The translations under genes were made by a program, and so were the position numbers. A DNA stretch of 24,774 bases from JBCDCP01 sp039181495 (lineage in GTDB: Bacteria > Pseudomonadota > Alphaproteobacteria > Rhizobiales > Tepidamorphaceae), in assembly GCA_039181495.1 (NCBI GenBank), contig JBCDCP010000034.1:1-24774 (forward strand), in the 5' to 3' direction. The notes under the pieces were generated by a model. That model had not been told where the DNA came from. It did not search any database and was given only the letters and a program-made list of their open reading frames with translations. Below, piece by piece: positions 15,908 through 22,569 of this stretch; within the stretch, counting starts at the first letter, position 1, and each line of letters opens with the position of its first letter.

Positions 15908-18344
15908 ACTCCGCAGCGTGGGTCTGCGGACCACTCTTGCCTGATTGTCCCACCGCCTCGGGAACTACCATGGAGTCTCTGACGTCCTGTGCGCGGCCAC
16001 CATCAGGTTGGCTGATTGGCAGCCTGATCGAAACCGCGGTCCCCTCGCCAAAGCGGCTCTTCAGGCTGAGACGGCCGTGATGAAGTTCGACCAGCGAACG
16101 CGAGATCGCGAGGCCAAGCCCTGAACCATTGTGTCCTCTCGTGTGCTGATCGCCCACCTGTTCAAAAGGACGCCCCAGTTTCCGAATGGCCCGCGCGGGT
16201 ATCCCGGCACCATTGTCCTCGACGGTGATGCGCACCGAGTCTTCGAGGGATCGGGCTCGTACCTTGATCACGCCGCCTTCATCCGTGAACTTCACCGCAT
16301 TGGACAGGATGTTGAGAAGCGTCTGTTTGATTGCACGCCGGTCGCCATCCAGCATCAGGTCGGGCTGAATGTCAGTACTGGTCTCGATGTTCTTGTCCCG
16401 CGCCTGAATGCGCATGATATCGACGCATTCCATGGTCAGGTCCGACAGTTCCACGCCTTCCATGTTGAGCGTGAAGCGGCCAGCCTCAATTCGCGACATA
16501 TCGAGAATGTCGGTAATGATAGCCAGCAGATAGGCACCAGAATCCCGGATGTCTTCGCAATACTCTTTATACTGCTGATTGCCGATAGACCCCAGAACCC
16601 CGGACAACATGACATCGGAGAAGCCAAGGATGGCGTTGAGCGGGGTCCTCAGTTCATGGCTCATATTGGCCAGGAAGTCCGATTTCGCCTTGTTTGCCAT
16701 TTCGGCTCTGGTCTTCTCGCGGCCATAGCGCTGCGCCAGTTCGAGCAATTGCTGGGTGCGGTTCTGCAAGGTCGAACGCGAGTTCTGCAGTTCCACCACG
16801 GTGTTAAGGAGCTGGCGCTCGCCGGCTCTCAGCATGTCTTCCTGGTTCTTGAGATCGGTGATTTCGGCACCCACGGCGACACGGCCGCCATCCCGCGTGG
16901 TCTGTTGGGTAAACCGGAACCAGCGATCTTCGGGGAACGCGACAACAACGGAGGACTGACCGCTTTCGGCTTCCTGTTCCTGGAGTTTTTCCAGCGCGAC
17001 TTCCAGTTCACTGGCCGGACCATCGCCATTGTCATTGGCTCCCCGCCCCAGCTTGGCGAGCTCTGTGTATTTTGAATTGGAGAGAAGCAGGCCTCCGTCC
17101 GAACCCCAGAGGGCAAATGCCTCGGACACGCATTCAATGGCATCCCGGAGTCGCTGGTCCGCGGTCTGAGACAATTCGGTCAGACGCATCTGTTCGGTAA
17201 TATCCATGGCGATGCCGACCAGTTCGGTCGCATTGGACCCGGGACGGGTTTCACGGATTTCCGCACGGGCCCGAATCCAGATCCAGCTCCCATCGGTGTG
17301 TTTCAACCGAAACGTCCGGTCGATCCAGTTGGTCGACCCCGACACGATTTCCTCTGCCAGCTCGCGGAAGTGCCGATCTGCTTCATGGGTCATATCTTCC
17401 AGCTGGCCAAGTGACAGCACCCGCTCCTCAGCAGGCAACCCAACCAGCATGGACATCGACGGCGACCACATGATCCGCCCGCGACTGATGTCCCAATCCC
17501 ACAATCCGCAGCGCGCGCGCGACAATGCGGTTTCAAAACGGAGCTTGCGCGCACTGTAGGCTTTCTGGCTATCGCTGAGGCTGCGGCCTGTTGTTCGCAG
17601 GAGGACCGCTAGGGCCAGAAGCGCCGCCAGTACGAGTGATACCAACCCGATCGTCGCTCCGATCTCCGCAAACCACAGTTGCCGAACCTGCTCGGTCGGT
17701 ATGGCCACCACCAGCGTACTGAAGGGTTCCGGCAGTGGCCGCACGGCCGTCACTGTCGTCAGGCCATCCTGCGTTTCGGCCGTGAAGGTCTGACCAGCAT
17801 CGGAGTTGAGCTCAAGTACCGTGATCGAATGATGGTAATTCGTTTCGGTTCTGGCCGGCTCGACGGCCGTCGTGCTGCCGGTCTGGGGGTCACGCCGGGT
17901 CGAGGTAACGATCGTGCCGTCCTTATCCAGAACATAGGCATAGATGCCATCGGCAAGATGCCGATAAGCCATCGCATTCAGGAGTGCCGGATTGGCGACT
18001 TCGCGGATCTGAGCCGGCTCCGCGCGCGTGACAGCCATCGAGATCTGAACCAGAGCGCCATCGGCAAGGATCGATATCCGATCCGAGGCATGCGCTTTGA
18101 CACTGTCATGGGCCCGACTTGCGTAAAGACCGGTCGCCACAAGAGCGAAACACGCAAACGCGCAGGCCAGAGGCATCACGCCAAAGCGGATGCCAAGCCG
18201 ATCCCAAGTCTGCAATAGCCCGGCAAGCAGGCCGATTCCTTGATCTTCGCGCTGTGCAACGGCCGCACGCAACTTGTCGTCGCTTTCTGGCGACGACTCC
18301 TCCCCGTCGCACGAAGCGCACGTCCCATCGTGCGTTCGTGACAT
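15906..18344 (-). CDS. pleC: PleC/DivJ-type membrane PAS sensor histidine kinase
   Basis: An 812-residue kinase/phosphatase probably acting in the DivK-centred cell-cycle phosphorelay. It has a membrane helix (about 57-76), a periplasmic sensor region (about 77-226), a second helix (about 228-249), two PAS-like domains (about 266-386 and 396-501) and a coiled coil (about 501-554). HisKA follows with His563 (FLANMSHELRTPLNAILGFS), then the ATPase with Asn682 (NILSNAVKFT), EDNGAGIP and GSGLGLAIS. The stretch KLGRPFEQVGDQHTRGHNGS is typical of the PleC/DivJ/PdhS group, and length and layout match Caulobacter PleC. ATG 18344 has GAGGT upstream and is preferred over TTG 18386. The kinase group is firm; the name pleC rather than a sister kinase is inferred. 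Confidence 0.82.
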   Translation of the reverse strand: MSRTHDGTCASCDGEESSPESDDKLRAAVAQREDQGIGLLAGLLQTWDRLGIRFGVMPLACAFACFALVATGLYASRAHDSVKAHASDRISILADGALVQISMAVTRAEPAQIREVANPALLNAMAYRHLADGIYAYVLDKDGTIVTSTRRDPQTGSTTAVEPARTETNYHHSITVLELNSDAGQTFTAETQDGLTTVTAVRPLPEPFSTLVVAIPTEQVRQLWFAEIGATIGLVSLVLAALLALAVLLRTTGRSLSDSQKAYSARKLRFETALSRARCGLWDWDISRGRIMWSPSMSMLVGLPAEERVLSLGQLEDMTHEADRHFRELAEEIVSGSTNWIDRTFRLKHTDGSWIWIRARAEIRETRPGSNATELVGIAMDITEQMRLTELSQTADQRLRDAIECVSEAFALWGSDGGLLLSNSKYTELAKLGRGANDNGDGPASELEVALEKLQEQEAESGQSSVVVAFPEDRWFRFTQQTTRDGGRVAVGAEITDLKNQEDMLRAGERQLLNTVVELQNSRSTLQNRTQQLLELAQRYGREKTRAEMANKAKSDFLANMSHELRTPLNAILGFSDVMLSGVLGSIGNQQYKEYCEDIRDSGAYLLAIITDILDMSRIEAGRFTLNMEGVELSDLTMECVDIMRIQARDKNIETSTDIQPDLMLDGDRRAIKQTLLNILSNAVKFTDEGGVIKVRARSLEDSVRITVEDNGAGIPARAIRKLGRPFEQVGDQHTRGHNGSGLGLAISRSLVELHHGRLSLKSRFGEGTAVSIRLPISQPDGGRAQDVRDSMVVPEAVGQSGKSGPQTHAAE

Positions 18345-18353
18345 TGTGACCTC

Positions 18354-18402
18354 TTCGGAGTCAGGCCGGCGACCCCCGCCAACCAAACCGCATCACTCCG
18401 AA
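18354..18402 (-). promoter_or_regulatory. Inverted repeat abutting the PleC-like ribosome-binding site
   Basis: TTCGGAGT (18354-18361) and ACTCCGAA (18395-18402) form a perfect 8-bp inverted repeat with a 33-base spacer. On the minus-strand transcript the second arm directly precedes the GAGGT ribosome-binding site and ATG at 18344. It could be an operator half-site pair or an RNA stem next to the start site. The intergenic gap to pepN (18345-18473) otherwise shows only AT-rich sequence near 18410. Confidence 0.35.
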
Positions 18403-18427
18403 TCACCACCAATTAAGAATCAGCCGA

Positions 18428-18452
18428 CTCCGCGTGTCCACTGCTAGCGGAG
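18428..18452 (-). terminator. Possible weak hairpin after pepN
   Basis: CTCCGC (18428-18433) and GCGGAG (18447-18452) form a 6-bp stem with a 13-base loop about 20 bases downstream of the pepN stop on the minus strand. It is short and lacks a clear T-run, so it may be incidental. Confidence 0.25.
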
Positions 18453-18473
18453 CACGGATGAGGCAAAAATCGA

Positions 18474-21131
18474 TCACATTGATTCCAGAGTGCGAGACAC
18501 AATGTCGCGCACATCGGACGACTGGGCTGTTCGGGCAATGTCCTGAAGCGCGGCTTCGGCCTTTTCCCGCCGCTCTTGCTCGATGGTGCGCCAGCTTCTG
18601 AACGCCGTAAGAAGCCGGGCGGCAACTTGGGGGTTAAGTTCGTCAAGCGCTATCACCTGATCAGCGACGAAACGATACCCCTCTCCATCAGCCCGATTGA
18701 AGGCAACCGGATTGCCGGCCGCGAAGACACCGATCACGGATCTCACCTTGTTGGGGTTTTCCATGGAGAAGGCCGGATGTTCGATCAGCGACCGGGCGAC
18801 ATCCAGGGTCTGCTCTGCTGGCACCGAGACCTGCAGTGCAAACCACTTCTGAACTACAAGTGGATCGTCCTGAAAACGGTCATAGAATGCGTCCAATGCA
18901 TCTTTTCGGCCTGTTGCATCATACCGGTTCATGATCGCCAGGGCCGCCAGCCGATCCGTCATGTTGTTGGCCTTGGCCAGTTGATCGTGAACCAGTGTCA
19001 GCGCCTCTGAATGTCTGTTTGCGGCCAGTATCGAAAGTGCCGCGTTTCGTAAGCTGCGTTGCCCGGCTTGGTCGGCATCAGGCCGGTATTGCGATGCCGG
19101 CGGCAGAGCCCTGACCAGGGCCGCAAGCGCCTCGTGCTGAGAGTCGGCCATAACCTGCCTGAAGCCGTCGATCGAGGCCTGGACGATAGCAGGGTCGATA
19201 TCCGTTCCAATTTCCGGTGCGACCGCCCCGTAGCCCGGTGGAGTGATCAGTTCGGCGCGAAATGCAGGGTCAAATTCATCATCGGTCGCACCGGACAGCA
19301 GAGCCTCAAGCAGGGCATCGTCGAAGTCGACATCCGCACCGCGCTTCATCGCGCCATAGGCGCCAACGATATCCGACAGCACCAGACCATGCGCGGCCTG
19401 CCATCGATTGAAGGCATTGTCGTCCTGGCCTGCCAGCAGCAGTTGCTCACCCCTGCCGAGATCCGATCTCAGTGTCACGGGTGCAGAGAAATCCCGAAGT
19501 AGGGAAATGACCGGTGGCGCCGCAACACCGTCGAAACTGACGGTCTCGCTCTCGCCGGTCATGATGACCGTGAAGTCACCCTCATGTCGCTCGCCGTTTG
19601 ATTGTATCGAGATCCGTTTGCCGGACTGCCGGTCGAACAGCGCCAGTTTGACCGGCAGCGGTAGCGGCTTCTTGTCCGTCTGTCCCGGCGTTGGCTTGGT
19701 TCGCTGGCTGAGCGTCAGAGTGACGGTTCCAGTCGTTGCATCGAATTCGGATGCTACCGTCAGTTCCGGAGTGCCAGCCTGATCGTACCAATCCATGAAG
19801 GGCTGCAGGTCACGCTCGGTGACGGCATCGAAACAGGCGAGGAAATCCTCCACGGTCGCAGCATCTCCATCATGCCGTTCGAAGTAGAGGTCCATGCCGT
19901 TGCCAAAGGCGTCGTCACCCACGATCGTCTTGATCATACGGACGAGTTCAGCACCCTTCTCGTACACGGTCATCGTGTAGAAGTTATTGATTTCATGATA
20001 GATATCAGGTCGAACAGGATGGGCGAGCGGACCTGAATCCTCACTGAACTGGTGGGTCCTCAGCCGCCGCACGTCCTGAATACGCTTGACCGGCCGCGAC
20101 CGCATGTCGGCGGTGAACTCCTGGTCGCGAAAGACCGTCAGCCCCTCTTTCAGGCACAGCTGGAACCACTCCCGGCAGGTGATCCGGTTGCCGGTCCAAT
20201 TGTGGAAGTATTCGTGTGCAATGACCGCTTCGATGCCCTCATAATCATCGTCAGTCGCCGTCTCCGGGCTCGCAAGGACATATTTGTCGTTGAAGATATT
20301 GAGGCCCTTGTTTTCCATGGCCCCCATATTGAAGTGCGACACCGCGACGATGTTGAAGACATCGAGATCATACTCGCGACCGAAGGCCTGTTCGTCCCAT
20401 GTCATGGATCGCTTCAGCGCATCCATGGCGTAGCTGGCCTTTGGTTCCTTGCCACGCTCGACATAGATGTTCAGCGCAACCGGGCGGCCCGACAGCGTCG
20501 TAAAGCTGTCCGAGACAACGCCAAGGTCCCCAGCGACCAGCGCAAACAGATAGGACGGCTTGGGGTGAGGGTCGTCCCAGACGGCGAAATGCCGATCCGG
20601 TCCGCTGTCGCCGGCCTCGCCGGGGTTGCCATTGGCCAGCAGGATTGGAGCGCTGGCACGGTCGGCTTCGACACGGACATGATAGGTGGCGAGCACGTCT
20701 GGCCGGTCGAGGAAATAGGTGATGCGGCGAAATCCTTCCGGCTCGCACTGCGTCGTGTAGATGCCGTTGGAGAGATAGAGCCCCATGAGCTGGGTGTTTT
20801 CGGAGGGGTTGATCTCCACTTCGGTATGAAGCGCGAAAGGCGTCTGCGGCGGCGTGTGAATCGTCAGGCTGTCAGGCGTTGCCGAATAGGCATCGGCATG
20901 GAGCGTTTCAGTGGCTGAATTGATGCCGATAAAGCCAAGCTCGAGACCATCGCCGTCGAGAACCAGTGGAACCGTCCCGTTGTCCGCAGCAGGGTTGCGC
21001 CGGAGCCGAAGGGTCGCGAGCACCTTCGTTGCTGTGGGGTGCAGTTTGAAGTCGAGATCGACATGATCGATCAGATAGGCGGGTGCGCTGTAATCCGCGA
21101 GCCGGACCGGCTGGTTCTGTTCAGTTCGCAT
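18474..21131 (-). CDS. pepN: Aminopeptidase N (M1 zinc metallopeptidase)
   Basis: PepN removes N-terminal residues from peptides in the cytoplasm, completing intracellular protein turnover. The 885-residue protein matches the bacterial PepN length. It has an N-terminal beta domain (1-about 190) and a catalytic thermolysin-like domain with the exopeptidase motif GAMEN (270-274). The zinc site HEYFHNW (306-312) has His306, His310, catalytic Glu307 and third ligand Glu329 in LKEGLTVFRDQEF. The transition-state tyrosine is probably in FYTMTVYEKGAEL. A C-terminal helical domain starts at about residue 550. No signal peptide is seen. ATG 21131 has AGGAG about 8 bases upstream. The gene is transcribed towards the PleC-like gene with a 129-base gap. 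Confidence 0.98.
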   Translation of the reverse strand: MRTEQNQPVRLADYSAPAYLIDHVDLDFKLHPTATKVLATLRLRRNPAADNGTVPLVLDGDGLELGFIGINSATETLHADAYSATPDSLTIHTPPQTPFALHTEVEINPSENTQLMGLYLSNGIYTTQCEPEGFRRITYFLDRPDVLATYHVRVEADRASAPILLANGNPGEAGDSGPDRHFAVWDDPHPKPSYLFALVAGDLGVVSDSFTTLSGRPVALNIYVERGKEPKASYAMDALKRSMTWDEQAFGREYDLDVFNIVAVSHFNMGAMENKGLNIFNDKYVLASPETATDDDYEGIEAVIAHEYFHNWTGNRITCREWFQLCLKEGLTVFRDQEFTADMRSRPVKRIQDVRRLRTHQFSEDSGPLAHPVRPDIYHEINNFYTMTVYEKGAELVRMIKTIVGDDAFGNGMDLYFERHDGDAATVEDFLACFDAVTERDLQPFMDWYDQAGTPELTVASEFDATTGTVTLTLSQRTKPTPGQTDKKPLPLPVKLALFDRQSGKRISIQSNGERHEGDFTVIMTGESETVSFDGVAAPPVISLLRDFSAPVTLRSDLGRGEQLLLAGQDDNAFNRWQAAHGLVLSDIVGAYGAMKRGADVDFDDALLEALLSGATDDEFDPAFRAELITPPGYGAVAPEIGTDIDPAIVQASIDGFRQVMADSQHEALAALVRALPPASQYRPDADQAGQRSLRNAALSILAANRHSEALTLVHDQLAKANNMTDRLAALAIMNRYDATGRKDALDAFYDRFQDDPLVVQKWFALQVSVPAEQTLDVARSLIEHPAFSMENPNKVRSVIGVFAAGNPVAFNRADGEGYRFVADQVIALDELNPQVAARLLTAFRSWRTIEQERREKAEAALQDIARTAQSSDVRDIVSRTLESM

Positions 21132-21151
21132 ACGCCGCTCCTCGTCGATCG

Positions 21152-21367
21152 TTAGCAGGCCGACAGCTCCACAAGCCGTTTCGCCTCTTCCGGAGATGTA
21201 TCGAACTCCGGTCTCCGATCAATGGCGCGGTTCGCACCCCGCCGCAACCATGCGGTTGCCAGGTGCGACGCATGGTCTATCAAGCCAACATCCCGACACT
21301 GCAATTGATAACCATCCAGAATGGAAAGGGCAGTGAACGGAGCCCCCGCGACTTCAACCTGAATCAA
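21152..21367 (-). other. Open frame upstream of pepN: gene remnant or chance frame
   Basis: This frame is open from 21400 and could start only at TTG 21367, which has no ribosome-binding site at a proper distance. It encodes about 71 residues, ending in RRPEFDTSPEEAKRLVELSAC, and stops 20 bases before the pepN ATG. The C-terminal half looks protein-like, but third-position GC is lower than in neighbours. I do not recognise it; it may be the tail of a decayed gene, a small leader gene or chance. Confidence 0.2.
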
Positions 21368-21506
21368 AGCATGAAGTTGCGGCTCCGGGCGCGCATTGAA
21401 TCAGTTTGGCAATGATTCAATGTATCACGCGAAGTGCTCTAAGCATCTGAAATAGATCAATATTTGCCAATAGGCAGGAATCGATTCTTCAACTCCACCT
21501 GAATCA
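21357..21506. promoter_or_regulatory. Cluster of TGA(A/T)TCA palindromes upstream of pepN
   Basis: Four copies of the near-palindromic heptamer TGAATCA/TGATTCA occur at 21360, 21397, 21413 and 21500. The middle two form a perfect 10-bp inverted repeat, CATTGAATCA (21394-21403) and TGATTCAATG (21413-21422), with a 9-base spacer. The outer two lie in the 10-base direct repeat ACCTGAATCA (21357, 21497). A further perfect palindrome GAATCGATTC is at 21478-21487. The pattern looks like a multi-site operator; the protein that would bind is unknown. Confidence 0.45.
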
Positions 21507-21620
21507 GTCTGAGAGCTTTTAGACCAGTTCGGGCAGCCATCGCAGACTGTCCCTGGTCTCAGCCACAGAGTGACTCAGTGCCGAAGAAATTCCGACCAAC
21601 GAACGCCCGGATGGACTGGT

Positions 21621-21648
21621 AAAAAGGGTGCGGCCTTCAGGTCGACCG
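21621..21648 (-). terminator. Weak intrinsic terminator of the isomerase-family gene
   Basis: On the minus strand, CGGTC (21648-21644) pairs with GGCCG (21635-21631) through 5 bp including one G-U, overlapping the stop codon. A run of five T follows within 5 bases (21625-21621). The stem is short, so the call rests mainly on position and the T-run. Confidence 0.35.
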
Positions 21649-22422
21649 GGCGAAATCGCGCAGCCAGTCCAGTCGTTCGGACGTCTTTCCAGACGGTCTG
21701 TACTCAGCACCAACCATCCCCGAATATCCCACCTGGGCCATCCGAGGCAGCAGGGTGCTGTAGTCGATATCGCCGTGGTCCGGCTCGCCACGATCGGGCA
21801 CGCTGGCGATCTGAACATGTCCAACGATGCCCTGATAGCGTTTGAAGGTCTCGAAGAGATCATGCCCCATGCGCGCCATGTGATAGCAGTCAAACATCAT
21901 CTTGAGGTTTGGGGCGCTAACCTCCGAAATGATCTTTGCGGCATGGTCGGGTGCCGACAGATGATACTCCGGCACATCGTGGGTGTTGATCGGTTCGATC
22001 AGGATCTTGATGTTGTGTGCCGAGGCGAGGTCGCAGGCGTACGCCAAGTTTTCGCAGAAGACCTCATCCGCCTCATCACCTGCTTTCTCGGGCCCGCCCG
22101 TCTTCCCGGCCATCACGTGGATTCCATGGCAATCGATCGAGATCGCATAGAGGATCGCGAGATCAATCGCTGACCGTGCCTCATCCTTTCTTTGCGGAAT
22201 CGCCGTCAGCCCGAAATCGCCTGCATCGGTATCGCCGGGCCAGGTGTTGAGCCCGATCATCGGCAGTCCGGTTTCTCTCAATGCACCAAGAACGACGTCG
22301 CCCGGCGTTTCGAACGGCACGTGGCATTCGACTGCATCAAACCCGGCATCAGCCGCGGCTTGGATCGCCTCGGGCAGGGCATACTCCGTCAGGAGAAATC
22401 CGAGATTGGCAGAGAAACGCAT
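21637..22422 (-). CDS. hyi: Hydroxypyruvate isomerase family protein (Hyi/OtnI-like TIM barrel)
   Basis: A 261-residue TIM-barrel isomerase of the Hyi family, which interconverts hydroxypyruvate and tartronate semialdehyde; OtnI relatives act on 2-oxo-tetronates. The start MRFSANLGFLLTEY matches the family. Metal and catalytic residues are in place: Glu143 (LIEPINTHDVP), Asp178 and His181 (MFDCYHM), Gln204 (GHVQIASVPDRGEP) and Glu240 (VGAEYRP). The EPIN-DVP-HL stretch and the DRGEPDHGDIDY loop closely resemble E. coli Hyi. ATG 22422 has GAGGT about 9 bases upstream. It diverges from the dehydrogenase-like gene across 147 bases. Family is firm; whether the substrate is hydroxypyruvate or a related keto acid cannot be told from sequence. 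Confidence 0.87.
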   Translation of the reverse strand: MRFSANLGFLLTEYALPEAIQAAADAGFDAVECHVPFETPGDVVLGALRETGLPMIGLNTWPGDTDAGDFGLTAIPQRKDEARSAIDLAILYAISIDCHGIHVMAGKTGGPEKAGDEADEVFCENLAYACDLASAHNIKILIEPINTHDVPEYHLSAPDHAAKIISEVSAPNLKMMFDCYHMARMGHDLFETFKRYQGIVGHVQIASVPDRGEPDHGDIDYSTLLPRMAQVGYSGMVGAEYRPSGKTSERLDWLRDFARST

Positions 22423-22569
22423 CGTTCAATGACCTCAGTCGCGCCTGACAAAAATTGCGCGCCACCTTTGTGCCGCGAGAGGGCGTGCGGAGTCGTTTCC
22501 CGGATAGCGGTTTAACGGCGTCTTCTCCACGATCCGCACAATCGCAATGCTTAGTGGAGAGTGAGCGCC
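22423..22569. promoter_or_regulatory. Divergent promoter region with inverted repeats
   Basis: These 147 bases separate the divergent isomerase and dehydrogenase genes and must carry both promoters. GTGCGGA (22485-22491) and TCCGCAC (22533-22539) form a 7-bp inverted repeat. TCTCCAC (22524-22530) and GTGGAGA (22554-22560) form another, and its right arm contains the GGAGA ribosome-binding site of the dehydrogenase gene. I could not assign -35/-10 elements with confidence. Confidence 0.5.

Larger units (their letters stand above)
21132..21636. other. 505-base gap without a confident gene
   Basis: The gap lies between the pepN start and the end of the isomerase-family gene. Its pepN-proximal part (21152-21400) is open in one minus-strand frame but has no good start. 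Its middle (about 21390-21510) is visibly AT-richer than the surroundings and holds several palindromes. The pepN promoter must lie within this gap unless transcription comes through from the isomerase gene. Confidence 0.7.

Noticed and set aside
16131..17075. Plus-strand open frame of 314 codons
   Set aside because: It lies wholly antisense to the PleC-like kinase core, whose motifs are clear; composition is that of a shadow frame.
20052..20918. Plus-strand open frame of 288 codons
   Set aside because: Antisense to the catalytic part of pepN; Arg/Val-rich shadow with no domain.
21083..21415. Plus-strand open frame of 110 codons across the pepN start
   Set aside because: Arg-rich shadow without a start signal that overlaps the pepN 5' end.
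22423..22569. Glycine-type riboswitch before the dehydrogenase-like gene
   Set aside because: The gap is short and I see none of the conserved paired core of the glycine aptamer; only simple inverted repeats are present.
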